Shown: positions 1-8,683 of the stretch, piece after piece
Position numbering within the stretch: the first letter of the stretch is position 1
Layout of the letters: every line of letters begins with the position of its first letter
NCBI GenBank assembly: GCA_964484465.1
Contig: CAZAFL010000035.1
Location: 1 to 24,764, forward strand
Source: CAZAFL01 sp964484465
GTDB taxonomy: Bacteria; Bacteroidota; Ignavibacteria; UBA10030; SZUA-254
Reading direction: 5' to 3'
DNA length: 24,764 nt
Position numbers and translations under genes: made by a program
The notes under the pieces: model-generated
Told to the model about the DNA's origin: nothing
What the model saw: only the letters and a program-made list of their open reading frames with translations
Database searches by the model: none

Positions 1-101
1 TTAACACTTTTCAACACTCTTTAACTCGGATTCCTGCAACAGAACCCATAAGTTATACGTCATAACCAACAAAACTCATTTCAACGAGAAAAGGAATTAC
101 C

Positions 102-857
102 ATGGTCAAATGCATTATTATCGCTATTGTCGGCACCGTCCTTATGCTTCCGGTGCTGGGGGAGAGTCAAATCAAAATTATTCGAAAAGGAGGAAATGGA
201 AAAGAGGGCCCATCTCAAAACGACATTACAGAAATTCCCGAGCTCGCGGCAATTGTTGTATTCGATCAGGGCAAGGCAATTGTTGAAAATGTCCTCGATA
301 AAAAAATGAGGCCAAAGGAATATGAGGCGGTCGACCTTCGGCAGGGGGACACGATCATGATGCTGAATGGGAAACGAATCAAATCTTTGGAGGATTTCAA
401 GAGTCTCTACAGTGGTGCCGGTATCGGTTCGAGTATCAAACTTGGCATTCAACGGAGCGATGGAATGATGATTGTTGCCTTCGATAAGGCCGACCCCGAG
501 AAACTCCCGAAGCGCAACATCGTCGTCCGTAACGGTGACGGTTCCGATACGGATGATATGATGATTCTTCCCGGTACCGGTATTCTCATCGGAGGTAAAG
601 GGAAGAAAGTCTTTGTCGATAAAATCATAGATGACCTGCCTGCTTCAATGAAAGACGCCGATGTGAAGGAGGGAGACAATGTCACCGGGATTAACGGAAC
701 ACTGGTCAGTACCTTCGAGGAGTTTTCCGGCGCATACAAAAAAATCGCAGTGGGTAAAAAAGTGACCATTGCGACATCCAGGAAAGGGAAGGAGCTTTCA
801 TTCTCCTTCACGAAGGCTGAAGGCGGACATCAACGTGTCATCAAGCGAGAACAATAA
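102..857 (+). CDS. Exported protein with two PDZ domains
   Basis: 251 residues. An N-terminal hydrophobic stretch (about residues 3-20, ending near LGES) looks like a signal peptide, so the protein should act in the periplasm. Two PDZ-like modules follow, at about residues 46-130 and 158-238. Each has the pattern of a hydrophobic strand, a 'DLRQGDTIMMLNGK' or 'DVKEGDNVTGINGT' turn, and a helix starting 'SLEDFKSLY' or 'TFEEFSGAY'. There is no protease domain, so it is probably a peptide-binding or scaffolding partner. A good ribosome binding site (AAGGA, 91-95) sets the ATG. The stop codon abuts the next gene with no gap, so it is the first visible gene of an operon with an ABC transporter. 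It may help the transporter recognise or hold an exported substrate; that role is inferred from context only. Confidence 0.8.
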   Translation: MVKCIIIAIVGTVLMLPVLGESQIKIIRKGGNGKEGPSQNDITEIPELAAIVVFDQGKAIVENVLDKKMRPKEYEAVDLRQGDTIMMLNGKRIKSLEDFKSLYSGAGIGSSIKLGIQRSDGMMIVAFDKADPEKLPKRNIVVRNGDGSDTDDMMILPGTGILIGGKGKKVFVDKIIDDLPASMKDADVKEGDNVTGINGTLVSTFEEFSGAYKKIAVGKKVTIATSRKGKELSFSFTKAEGGHQRVIKREQ

Positions 858-2357
858 TTGACTATTTCGTTATTTTCGAAAGTGGTCGCGCTGTTGTTCA
901 TTTGCTGGACGGCAAGCTTATATGCACAAACCGGATCCATGTTCAACCAGCGGGACGACCAATACCGTCTTCTTGGATTAAAAAGAGCAAAGGAGATGTA
1001 TGAAACTGCCCGTAAAGAACATGACCGGCAGCAACAGTTATTTGATAAGGGATTGATTTCAGCAGCAGAACTGGACCGGGCAAAAAGTAATTTTGCCGAC
1101 GCGGAAGTGAATTACCAGCAATCTCTCCTTGCCGTGCTTTTTGAACAGCAATACGTTACCGTTGCGAAAGCAGTCAAATATCAGTCGAGGAACGGAATAA
1201 AGCACGTTCGGGTCACTCTCGCTAATGCGTCGGGAGGAGGAGAAGAATTTCAAAAACTGCTGAATATCGATGATAAACTCTTTCGTTCACTTCAACCCGA
1301 TATCATCAACGACATCTACGTTTCGTTGTTGAATAATGAAGGCGCCGTTATAGGCAAGCCGTATGAATCGAAAATCGAACAATTACGGCACGGCGACCCT
1401 CGCCAGCTCGAATTCACGCTGCTGCAGGACCTTGATGTTGTTACCGTGAATATTATTTACGGTAAAGGGACACAGCGGAGTTTGAAAGTGTTTCTTGAAA
1501 AAGACGCGTCGGAAAATAAAGTGATTGTTCAGTCACAACAATTTTCCCAGGAAGTTGACCTCGGACAGACCGCTTCGTACGATTTAACGCTCGAGCTGTT
1601 CGGCGGAGTTCAGAACACGTTCAATCTTGAGACTGTGAATCTGCCCTCGCAGGTGAACCGGTACTTTAAGGATGCAAACAGTCAGGCTCGACTGAGTCAG
1701 TTGAAATTTACGGAAAGCACCAATACACGGCGCGCATCATTACAAATCTCTCTTCCGGACCGTCCGACAGAAACCGTTGTTATCGACAAACCTATTCAGT
1801 TTTATGTGCTCGTCATTCCGAGTGAGCGTGGGGCGAGTATCAGTGACCTGCAATCCCGGCTTTGGACGATTGGTGAGATAGAAAAACTGCACGTTGGTTT
1901 TGTGAAGCTCGAACTTCTCCCGAGAGGAAACGGAAAACTGCTCGTCCGGGCGCAGCAGCTCTTCTATACTATAAAACAGAATGGCACTGTTGATGTAAAC
2001 ATCGACGTAGTCAATGAAGGCTCAAGAAGGCTGGACAATGTTGAAATCAAAGTCGATCCTCCCTTAAATTGGACAAAAAACATAGATCCCCAGGTTATTT
2101 CTGCGCTCGATATCGGTAAAGAAAGCAGAATTCATTTACAATTCATTCCTTCGCATGAAGCAGGTGTTGGCCGGTATGAAATCAGAGTGCAGACGACCTC
2201 TCTTTCCGATAACCAACCGATACAGGGGGAAGACAAAACCATTACAGTTGAAATTCAAGCCGAAACAAGCATTCTGGGCACATCACTAATTGTGTTGTTG
2301 ATACTGGGCCTTGCGGGAGGAATGGTTGTGTTCGGTATTAAGCTGTCACGAAAATAA
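858..2357 (+). CDS. Exported, membrane-anchored ABC-associated protein with coiled-coil hairpin and NEW3-like domain
   Basis: 499 residues from a TTG start directly after the previous stop. TTG is preferred because it supplies a full signal peptide ending near SLYAQ; the next ATG (about 939) would remove it. Residues 36-95 form a charged helical hairpin containing 'LFDKGLISAAELDRAK', the motif typical of the alpha-hairpin of RND/HlyD periplasmic adaptors. The middle (about 100-360) is beta-rich and unassigned. Residues about 375-470 ('NVEIKVDPPLNW' to 'ITVEIQAE') resemble the NEW3 immunoglobulin-like domain seen in ABC-associated exported proteins. A C-terminal transmembrane helix (about 473-494) ends in a short basic tail, so the bulk should face the periplasm. 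The ABC ATPase begins 18 bases downstream. Likely an accessory or adaptor subunit of the transporter; the joining of an adaptor-type hairpin to a NEW3-like domain is unusual. Confidence 0.78.
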   Translation: MTISLFSKVVALLFICWTASLYAQTGSMFNQRDDQYRLLGLKRAKEMYETARKEHDRQQQLFDKGLISAAELDRAKSNFADAEVNYQQSLLAVLFEQQYVTVAKAVKYQSRNGIKHVRVTLANASGGGEEFQKLLNIDDKLFRSLQPDIINDIYVSLLNNEGAVIGKPYESKIEQLRHGDPRQLEFTLLQDLDVVTVNIIYGKGTQRSLKVFLEKDASENKVIVQSQQFSQEVDLGQTASYDLTLELFGGVQNTFNLETVNLPSQVNRYFKDANSQARLSQLKFTESTNTRRASLQISLPDRPTETVVIDKPIQFYVLVIPSERGASISDLQSRLWTIGEIEKLHVGFVKLELLPRGNGKLLVRAQQLFYTIKQNGTVDVNIDVVNEGSRRLDNVEIKVDPPLNWTKNIDPQVISALDIGKESRIHLQFIPSHEAGVGRYEIRVQTTSLSDNQPIQGEDKTITVEIQAETSILGTSLIVLLILGLAGGMVVFGIKLSRK

Positions 2358-2375
2358 CGAGAACAAGAGGATAGT

Positions 2376-3131
2376 ATGGAACAACAACAGGTAAATCGAC
2401 AGCCGATGATTGAAGCGGTCAATCTGACAAAACGATACGATGATGGTGTGCTTGCACTTGACCATGTTTCGTTTGAAGTTTTGCCCGGACAAATTTACGC
2501 GATGCTTGGAGGAAACGGCGCGGGGAAAACCACGACGATCAATCTCTTCTTTAACTTTATCGAGCCGACGGAAGGCGAAGCGCGTATAGATGGGATTGTG
2601 ACTCACATGGAACCGCTCAAGGCGAAGGAAAAGGTCGCATTTGTTTCTGAAAATGTCATGCTCTATTCAAATTTTACAGCGATACAGAATCTCGATTATT
2701 TCTCACGCCTTGGGGGGAAAACGACGTACACGAAGAATGAATATCGTGATGTATTACTGCGCGTGGGCTTACAGGAAGAAGTTCACAACAAGCGACTCAA
2801 AGGGTTTTCGAAGGGAATGCGGCAGAAATGCGGAATCGCAATTGCCATCCTCAAGGATGCGCCGGTGATTTTGCTCGACGAGCCGACTTCCGGTCTCGAC
2901 CCGAAAGCAGGGTTTGAATTCATCCGGCTTCTCTCCTCTCTTCGTGACCAGGGAAAATCAATTCTCATGTCGACACATGATATCTTTCGAGCGAAAGAAA
3001 TTGCCGATATTGTCGGGATGATGAATTGGGGGAAACTTGTCATGCAGCGTCCTGCGCGTGAACTTGTCGGCGAAGATCTTGAAAAGCTTTATATGGAATA
3101 CATGGCCGGATACGTTGAGCCTGCAGCATAA
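2376..3131 (+). CDS. ABC transporter ATP-binding protein
   Basis: 251 residues, the usual size for an ABC-2 type ATPase. Walker A is GGNGAGKTT (residues 45-53). The signature motif is GFSKGMRQK (143-151), a variant of LSGGMRQR with Lys for the first Gly. Walker B is VILLDEP (164-170) and the switch His is H201 in STHD. The Q-loop position reads VSEN (90-93), with Glu in place of Gln, as also occurs in some GldA/CcmA-like exporters. A ribosome binding site (AGAGGAT) precedes the ATG. It should energise the two permeases encoded next (25 and 13 base spacers). The closest groups are the Cu-processing/gliding/Na-type ABC-2 exporters; the substrate cannot be told from sequence. Confidence 0.93.
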   Translation: MEQQQVNRQPMIEAVNLTKRYDDGVLALDHVSFEVLPGQIYAMLGGNGAGKTTTINLFFNFIEPTEGEARIDGIVTHMEPLKAKEKVAFVSENVMLYSNFTAIQNLDYFSRLGGKTTYTKNEYRDVLLRVGLQEEVHNKRLKGFSKGMRQKCGIAIAILKDAPVILLDEPTSGLDPKAGFEFIRLLSSLRDQGKSILMSTHDIFRAKEIADIVGMMNWGKLVMQRPARELVGEDLEKLYMEYMAGYVEPAA

Positions 3132-3156
3132 TGGTATCATAGGATGAAGTAAGAAT

Positions 3157-4575
3157 ATGGTCAAGCTTATTATTGAAAAAGAACTCCGCGACATTATCGG
3201 CACGAAACGGTTTGCTATAACCTTCGGTGTTTGTTCGATATTGATTATTTTGTCGTTCTATGTCGGCGCACGAAATTATCAGGTAGGCGTTGCCCGTTAT
3301 GAAGCGGCAAAGGATGAGAATATCCGTCGCCTGGAAGGATTAACCGATTGGTTCAGCGTACAGGAGTATAGAGTGTTTCTCCCGCCCCGGGCACTTTCTG
3401 CGCTTGTCACCGGCGTCTCGAACGATATTGGCCACACAACCGAAGTCCACGGCCGCGGTGAGCTTACCCCCGAGGACAGCCCTTTCAACGACGACCCGAT
3501 TTTTGCCGTTTTCCGTTTTCTCGACCTCGATTTTATTTTTCAAATCGTATTATCGTTGTTTGCAATATTATTTGCCTATGATGCCATCAGCGGTGAGAAA
3601 GAACGGGGGACACTCCGCCTGACATTTGCAAATTCCGTTCCCAGAGATAAGTACATCCTCGGGAAACTCACCGGTTCGTTTTTTGCTCTCGCAGTCCCAT
3701 TGTTGCTGCCCATGCTGATTGGTTGTCTTCTTCTGCCTCTCCTTGGTGTTCCGATGGGAGGTGATGAGTGGCTGCGATTGTCACTGATTATCGGCTGCGG
3801 GATGCTCTATTTTGGAGCATTTCTCACCATTGCGGTTTTTGTCTCCGCATGTACCCACCGGACGTCGAGCTCATTCGTTGTCCTGCTGGTCGTATGGATT
3901 TTTGCCGTCCTGATCATTCCCCGAACGGCTGTGCTCTTTGCCGGTCGCGCCGTCGATGTTCCTTCAGTTGATGAGATTGCGTCGCAGAAGAACCGGTACA
4001 GCTCTCAATTATGGGAAGAGGATCGAAAAAAGATGGCGGCATTCAAGCCGACGGCAAGCAACAGCGAGCCCGAGAAGATCATGCAGGAATTCAATTCATT
4101 TATGCAGAAGATTGCCGATGACCGCGACAAGAAGCTGGATGACTTTTCAGGACGCCTGAATGAAGAACGCTCAAACCGTCAGCAAGTACAGGAAGGTTTC
4201 GCGTTCGGACTCGCGCGATTATCACCGACTGCGGCGTTCTCTCTGGCGGTAACGTCGCTTGCAGGTACGTCGCTTTCATTGAAAGATGATTTCAACGAAT
4301 CGGTCAATGCGTACCAGCAGCAATATGCAAAGTTTATGAAAGAAAAAACCGGAATGGTCACCGGCGGCAGGATGATGGTGTTTCGCAGCTCGACGGAGGA
4401 GGGGAAAAAACCGGAGCCGATTAATCCTAATGAACTGCCTTCATTTGTCTATAAAGATGCATCACTCTCCGATGCAATAAATTCCGGACTGCCGGATATT
4501 GGGCTACTCCTGTTGTTCAATATTGTTTTTTTCTGCGCTGCGTATGCGCGTTTCCTGCATTATGATGTTCGATAA
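3157..4575 (+). CDS. ABC-2 family permease subunit 1
   Basis: 472 residues. The layout is that of ABC-2 permeases with a large extracytoplasmic loop: a first membrane helix at about 15-34, a loop with 'NDDPIFAVFRFLDL', then a cluster of about five helices (about 120-270), a charged coiled segment (about 275-345, 'EEDRKKMAAF' to 'RLNEERSNRQQ'), and a last helix near the C terminus (about 447-466). 'YDAISGEKERGTLRLTFANS' is the conserved cytoplasmic segment that contacts the ATPase. It is clearly paralogous to the next gene. Both start with a similar N terminus (MVKLIIEKELRDIIG versus MISLIIKKELKAIIA) and share DDPIFAVFRF, so they arose by tandem duplication and probably form a heterodimeric pore. 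Confidence 0.88.
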   Translation: MVKLIIEKELRDIIGTKRFAITFGVCSILIILSFYVGARNYQVGVARYEAAKDENIRRLEGLTDWFSVQEYRVFLPPRALSALVTGVSNDIGHTTEVHGRGELTPEDSPFNDDPIFAVFRFLDLDFIFQIVLSLFAILFAYDAISGEKERGTLRLTFANSVPRDKYILGKLTGSFFALAVPLLLPMLIGCLLLPLLGVPMGGDEWLRLSLIIGCGMLYFGAFLTIAVFVSACTHRTSSSFVVLLVVWIFAVLIIPRTAVLFAGRAVDVPSVDEIASQKNRYSSQLWEEDRKKMAAFKPTASNSEPEKIMQEFNSFMQKIADDRDKKLDDFSGRLNEERSNRQQVQEGFAFGLARLSPTAAFSLAVTSLAGTSLSLKDDFNESVNAYQQQYAKFMKEKTGMVTGGRMMVFRSSTEEGKKPEPINPNELPSFVYKDASLSDAINSGLPDIGLLLLFNIVFFCAAYARFLHYDVR

Positions 4576-4588
4576 TCAAAGGACAACC

Positions 4589-6055
4589 ATGATTTCTCTC
4601 ATTATAAAGAAGGAATTAAAAGCAATCATTGCGAGTCCCAAATTTACAGCGACGTTTATCGTTTGCAGCGTATTACTCCTGTTGAGTGTGTATGTTGGAA
4701 TCAAGGAATACCGCACTTCGGTTGCCCAATATGAAACAGCCGTTCAGCTTGCCAACCAGGAAATGAGGGAACAGCCCTCGTGGGCAAGCCTGACCAACCG
4801 TGTTTATAGGAAACCCGACCCGATGCAGGTATTCGTTTCGGGGATACAGTACGATATCGGCCGCTGGTCGAATATCAATCAATTCTCAACAGTCAAGCTC
4901 CGCCACAGCGTCTATTCTGACGATCCTATCTTTGCTGTCTTTCGATTCGTGGACTTTACCTTCATCGTGACAGTCGTTCTTTCTCTGCTGGCACTTTTAT
5001 TCACGTATGATGCTATCAACGGCGAACGGGAAGCCGGAACACTGCAGCTGACATTTTCGAATGCCGTCCCTCGCGCAAGGTATGTTATCGCAAAACTTGC
5101 AGGCGCTTGGCTTGGGTTGGTGATCCCTCTGCTTATCCCTCTTGCTCTTTCGGTGTTGCTGGTTTTTGTCTACAATATCCCCCTCTCATCCGAGCACTGG
5201 GTGAAGCTTCTTATCCTTTTTGGTTCTGCATTACTGTATTTCACCATATTTGTTGTTACGGGATTGTTCGTTTCGGCGGTGACACGTCATTCCAGCACTT
5301 CGTTTCTCGTTGCACTCGTTATCTGGATTGTAGCGGTGCTTATCATTCCGCGTGCCGGTGCAATTATTGCCGGACAGCTAGTGCCGGTTCCAAGCGTCGC
5401 TGAAGTTGAGGGCCAGCATGATGCGTATGCAAAACAGTGCTGGCTGAAATTTAGCAATGATCGTGAAAACAGGTGGCGGGAACGAAATGCCCCCATGAAC
5501 AATCTTGGAAAAGAGGAACGGGACAAATACCGGGATGATCACCTCTGGGTGTGGATGGAAGAGGATGACTCGGCGCGCAAAGCCGCTCAACAGGAGATCG
5601 ACGGACATGCTGTTAAGCTCAATCAGGAGTTACGCAACAGGCAGGCAACACAGCAGGCCCTCGTGTACATACTTTCACGATTTTCTCCGACTGCTTCATT
5701 TCAATTTACGGCCATGAATCTTGCGGGAACCGATATCGATCTCAAATCTCGGTATGAAGACGCGATGAATATCTACCGTGAAACGTTCAACGGGTTCACC
5801 GGCAAAAAGCAGAAACAATCCGGTGGAGTGGGAGGAATTCGTGTGACGTTTGATACGGACCAGGGGTTTAAATTTGATGTTCCACGAGAGCGGGGTGCGC
5901 TGAATCTCGGTGACCTTCCTCAGTTTACTGATCCGAAAAGTGAATTACGGGAAGGAATTGCTCACGCTATCGTCGATATGGGATTGATGTCGTTCGGCAC
6001 GATACTTCTCTTTGCAGCCGCGTTTATAGGGTTTTTACGATACGACGTCCGATGA
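4589..6055 (+). CDS. ABC-2 family permease subunit 2 (paralogue of the preceding gene)
   Basis: 488 residues using the ATG at 4589. An upstream in-frame ATG at 4499 would overlap the previous gene by 77 bases and add 30 residues absent from the paralogue. The 4589 start has AAAGGAC just upstream and gives MISLIIKKELKAII, matching the start of subunit 1. The topology is the same: one N-terminal helix, an extracytoplasmic loop with SDDPIFAVFRFVDF, about five helices, a charged region (about 270-360), and a final helix before the end FLRYDVR (subunit 1 ends FLHYDVR). The 'YDAINGEREAGTLQLTFSN' segment is the probable ATPase contact. It is the last gene of the operon; the next genes lie on the opposite strand. 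Confidence 0.88.
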   Translation: MISLIIKKELKAIIASPKFTATFIVCSVLLLLSVYVGIKEYRTSVAQYETAVQLANQEMREQPSWASLTNRVYRKPDPMQVFVSGIQYDIGRWSNINQFSTVKLRHSVYSDDPIFAVFRFVDFTFIVTVVLSLLALLFTYDAINGEREAGTLQLTFSNAVPRARYVIAKLAGAWLGLVIPLLIPLALSVLLVFVYNIPLSSEHWVKLLILFGSALLYFTIFVVTGLFVSAVTRHSSTSFLVALVIWIVAVLIIPRAGAIIAGQLVPVPSVAEVEGQHDAYAKQCWLKFSNDRENRWRERNAPMNNLGKEERDKYRDDHLWVWMEEDDSARKAAQQEIDGHAVKLNQELRNRQATQQALVYILSRFSPTASFQFTAMNLAGTDIDLKSRYEDAMNIYRETFNGFTGKKQKQSGGVGGIRVTFDTDQGFKFDVPRERGALNLGDLPQFTDPKSELREGIAHAIVDMGLMSFGTILLFAAAFIGFLRYDVR

Positions 6056-6209
6056 CGCGGTGGTCACTTCAGAAAAAAGAACTGGTCCATTCGTCCTATT
6101 CTTGTGAAAAAGAGTGATGAGAAAACGTGAGCAGGATAAGAAGGATGACAGTCTTTATTGCGTTCATTTCCCGACTCCAATCTGATGCCTGATTGTTTCC
6201 CCGAACCGG

Positions 6210-6761
6210 TCAGCTGCGCACATGTTCTTCTATAAGATAGAGTAAATTGTCTTCGACGCTATAGAGCAACGGTGCAACGAGAATTTTCGGATAGCGCAGA
6301 CGAAGCCGCTTGACTTCACTCAACGTGAAATCGACCTCGTTGCCGATTTCAAACATCGGAGCGAAGTGGAAAAAATGTTCTTCTGCGGCTTGCCGTTCCC
6401 AGCCAGCGCTTTCCACCAATCCATTGATGAACTGATCTTTTCGGGCAATCAGGTTAACCATTCCGCATTGATTGTGTCCAATCAATGCGAGACAGCGGAC
6501 ACCCCCGACACCGATGGCGTACGAAACTTTGAATTCGCTGTATCTGAGGTTTGCACCGCCGGCCCGAATGATAAACGCAAAGTTGTCCGGAATATGGAGA
6601 TGTTTCCGGTTATCCATGCACATCCCGATTAATAACCGTGCGTTAGTGTATGAATCAAATGGACGGCCAAGATTATGATATTCCAACAGAAGTCCGACAG
6701 GTGTATCACGGTATTCAGCGGGAATGTTTTCCTTTGATGTTATCGGAAGTAGTCTGTACAT
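6210..6761 (-). CDS. Beta-carbonic-anhydrase-like protein
   Basis: 183 residues, near the size of short beta-class carbonic anhydrases (about 180-220), which hydrate CO2 to bicarbonate with a zinc held by Cys, His and Cys. The expected motifs are visible: C48-M-D50-N-R52 corresponds to the Cys-x-Asp-x-Arg motif, and GHNQCG (95-100) supplies H96 and C99. 'RAGGANLR' (66-73) replaces the usual RNAGN segment, so the active-site floor is altered. The zinc ligands are intact but activity is uncertain; some short members of this family have other or unknown roles. It is the first gene on the - strand after the ABC operon, which it faces tail to tail. No attC-like site was seen at its edges. Confidence 0.75.
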   Translation of the reverse strand: MYRLLPITSKENIPAEYRDTPVGLLLEYHNLGRPFDSYTNARLLIGMCMDNRKHLHIPDNFAFIIRAGGANLRYSEFKVSYAIGVGGVRCLALIGHNQCGMVNLIARKDQFINGLVESAGWERQAAEEHFFHFAPMFEIGNEVDFTLSEVKRLRLRYPKILVAPLLYSVEDNLLYLIEEHVRS

Positions 6762-6845
6762 CTCAATTAGATTGCTTAGTGTGTGGGACAGTTTTTGTGT
6801 TACGTACAGAAGCCGCGTCGTTCAAATTTGAATAACCTGCCTCTA

Positions 6846-7328
6846 TCAATGAATTGATACGCGAATGCTGTCAGACCATGTAAATAATTTGTAAAATGAG
6901 GTATCTTGTCTCCCTACAGGGATAAGCCAGCCTTCGATGGTACACCGTATAGTTGCACTATGCGTAGTGTCGGGAATAGCAGAAGTCCCAAATGCATAAT
7001 GCAGTTCTTTGACGAGATTCGGTGGGTCGGGAGCGTATTGAGCTATTCCCTCGCTCACTCCTCCGCCAAAACCGGTAGAAAATTCGACGTGTTTGAGGCT
7101 TCCGCTATCAGGTATATATTGATACCAGATACTGCAAGAGACCTTGCTGGCGTGCATTGAGCTGTCATAACTTATGGTTCCCAGGAATTCGTCCACGGTA
7201 AAACCCGGAGGTACTGAAAGGGAAGTAACCGGGTTTTCTTTGCATCCGGTCGGTCCGATAAGAGCGAACATTGCAGAGAATATGAAGACGTCAATTCTTA
7301 ATATCGATGGGTGAAGTTTTTTATTCAT
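6846..7328 (-). CDS. Putative lipoprotein of unknown function
   Basis: 160 residues. The N terminus has basic residues, a hydrophobic stretch and a lipobox-like GPTGC with Cys29, so it is probably a lipid-anchored envelope protein. The rest is beta-rich with no family I recognise. It has two further Cys (in SKVSCSIWYQ and IRCTIEGW) that could pair after export. It lies between the carbonic-anhydrase-like gene and the DUF1801 gene on the same strand, 84 bases from the former. Function unknown. Confidence 0.65.
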   Translation of the reverse strand: MNKKLHPSILRIDVFIFSAMFALIGPTGCKENPVTSLSVPPGFTVDEFLGTISYDSSMHASKVSCSIWYQYIPDSGSLKHVEFSTGFGGGVSEGIAQYAPDPPNLVKELHYAFGTSAIPDTTHSATIRCTIEGWLIPVGRQDTSFYKLFTWSDSIRVSIH

Positions 7329-7365
7329 TGATGTGTTCCAGTACTATCTCAACGTGATCGAATGA

Positions 7366-7791
7366 CTAAGCGGTAAGAGTACTTCTGCGTTTTCCTTCCT
7401 TAAATGCCTTGGCAAAGATTTTTTCAAGAACATTCCGGTTCACATCGCTCAGAGATTTGATATAGAGGCATCCTTTTCCGGTTTTGTATTTTCCCAGTGA
7501 TGTGAGCTCACCCTCGATGTTTTTTAATCCACCCATCAAATAAAGGGAGATGTTCTGTTTCCTTGGAGAAAATCCGATAATAACGGTATCGCCTTCCCGT
7601 CCACTCTCATAGACATAGTGATATGTTCCGAATCCAATGATTGCACTTCCCCACATCACGGGATCGGATTTTGATACTTTTTGCATCATTTCAAGAATAG
7701 CAAAACAGTCGTCGCGGAGTTGCCTGTCCTGGACTTTGTTCAGGAAAGTAGTCGCGCTGTTTTTCGTCGGTTTGGTTTTGTTTTCCGCCAT
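7366..7791 (-). CDS. DUF1801 family protein
   Basis: 141 residues from the ATG at 7791 (MAENKTKP), which has AAGGA upstream. A longer open frame up to 8010 was rejected because it overlaps the next gene and has no family-like sequence. The body matches the small DUF1801 (YdhG-like) fold: 'LRDDCFAILEMMQKVSKSDPVMWGSAIIGFG', then a beta segment 'VIIGFSPRKQNISLYL', then the basic C-terminal region. The biochemical role is unknown; members are small cytoplasmic proteins often found among accessory genes and integron cassettes. Confidence 0.82.
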   Translation of the reverse strand: MAENKTKPTKNSATTFLNKVQDRQLRDDCFAILEMMQKVSKSDPVMWGSAIIGFGTYHYVYESGREGDTVIIGFSPRKQNISLYLMGGLKNIEGELTSLGKYKTGKGCLYIKSLSDVNRNVLEKIFAKAFKEGKRRSTLTA

Positions 7792-7814
7792 AACAATTAT
7801 TCCTTCGCGTATGA

Positions 7815-8255
7815 TTATGGATATGCTTCGAACTGGACCCCTTTGCTCATTCTTTGAAGTGCAACGATATGAGCGGGATAGTATCCGCCACCTGTTGAGG
7901 TCACAGAATGCGAGACATGTGAATACACTTTTAATATCGTCGGCTTCTCGATAATTGAATCTATTGTCGCTATGGAGGTTGAATCCGCACTTTTGCCTGC
8001 GAGAAGACAAATCACCATCTCCTTTGAGTAATCCACTTTAGGGAGTGGTTGATTTGCAAGGCTCGTTCTCATAAAGCCGTTTTCATCTTGCTCCGACCGG
8101 ACAAGAAATGTCCAGGGTTTTTCGAACTGAAATGTATTCGCATTCTGAACAAGCGTACGGAATGCAACTTTAGAATCGGTCACTATGTGCTCCTGAGGCT
8201 GCCTGGTGCAGCCGAACATCAGGAATATGAACGAAATACACAGGAGAGATTTCAT
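7815..8255 (-). CDS. PrcB-like lipoprotein
   Basis: 146 residues. Signal peptide with lipobox MFGC (Cys16), so lipid-anchored in the envelope. The C-terminal half resembles the PrcB C-terminal domain found in putative protease-associated or protease-stabilising proteins: 'VDYSKEMVICLLAGKS' (74-89), where the family has a V-D-F-x-K-x-M-V core, followed by a strand with a glycine-rich turn TGGGYY (121-126). Assignment is by pattern only. The stop codon lies 23 bases from the start of the DUF1801 gene. A fragment of an attC-like site lies just upstream (8285-8330), which suggests this was once a mobile cassette. Confidence 0.6.
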   Translation of the reverse strand: MKSLLCISFIFLMFGCTRQPQEHIVTDSKVAFRTLVQNANTFQFEKPWTFLVRSEQDENGFMRTSLANQPLPKVDYSKEMVICLLAGKSADSTSIATIDSIIEKPTILKVYSHVSHSVTSTGGGYYPAHIVALQRMSKGVQFEAYP

Positions 8256-8284
8256 TTGTTACTTCCTGTCATCTTTGCACAATG

Positions 8285-8330
8285 GCGTCCAAGGTTCTGC
8301 AAAATAACGCAATAGTTTTGTGATTTCAAA
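8285..8330 (-). repeat. Probable left-half remnant of an attC-like site
   Basis: GCGTCC, then a spacer, then GCAAAATAACGCAATAGTTT TGTGA follows the left arm of the intact sites further right (GTCTGGCAAAA...ACGCAACAGTTTTGTGAAC). The right arm is absent. It lies about 30 bases upstream of the PrcB-like gene, where intact cassettes have their neighbouring site. Degenerate, so moderate to low confidence. Confidence 0.35.
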
Positions 8331-8460
8331 ATTTGGGTGGTGTCTCAGGTCCTGCCTCGTAGTGCGTGCTTAACGTTACCGTAAACTACAAACTTCCTTT
8401 CATTCTCGACCTGGTTCAGGGGACGAGAAGTGTGGCAATGATACATTTGCCGACTGCCCG

Positions 8461-8670
8461 TCAATGATAGATCGCCAACCAGTGGTATGCGGTTCTCGAG
8501 AGATGTGTGAGTTTACCATTCTGATCGATATTCCAGAGGTCGGAACCGGTATCTAAGAAGTAGACATTCCCCTGACGATCCACGACGATACCGGGACATG
8601 GATAGGTGAATGCTTCATTGCCAGTGAGAAGAATGAAAATAGTAATCAATATAATGTATATCTGTTTCAT
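8461..8670 (-). pseudogene. Truncated exported NHL/beta-propeller-type protein
   Basis: 69 codons. A signal peptide (MKQIYIILITIFILL, cleavage near NEAF) is followed by one propeller-type repeat, 'GIVVDRQGNVYFLDTGSDLWNIDQNGK', then 'TAYHWLAIYH' and a stop. NHL/SMP-30-like proteins with this beginning are usually several hundred residues long. Reading on after the WLAI segment in the next frame gives IDGQSANVSLPHF, so a small insertion near 8463-8470 may have broken the frame; the open frame still ends near 8398. Most likely the 5' remnant of a decayed propeller gene; a genuine small exported protein is less likely. Confidence 0.5.
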
Positions 8671-8683
8671 CACAGTTCCCCTT

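Noticed and set aside
4499..4588. Upstream start for the second permease
   Set aside because: It overlaps the first permease and adds residues that are out-of-frame translation of its end; the start at 4589 has a ribosome binding site and matches the paralogue.
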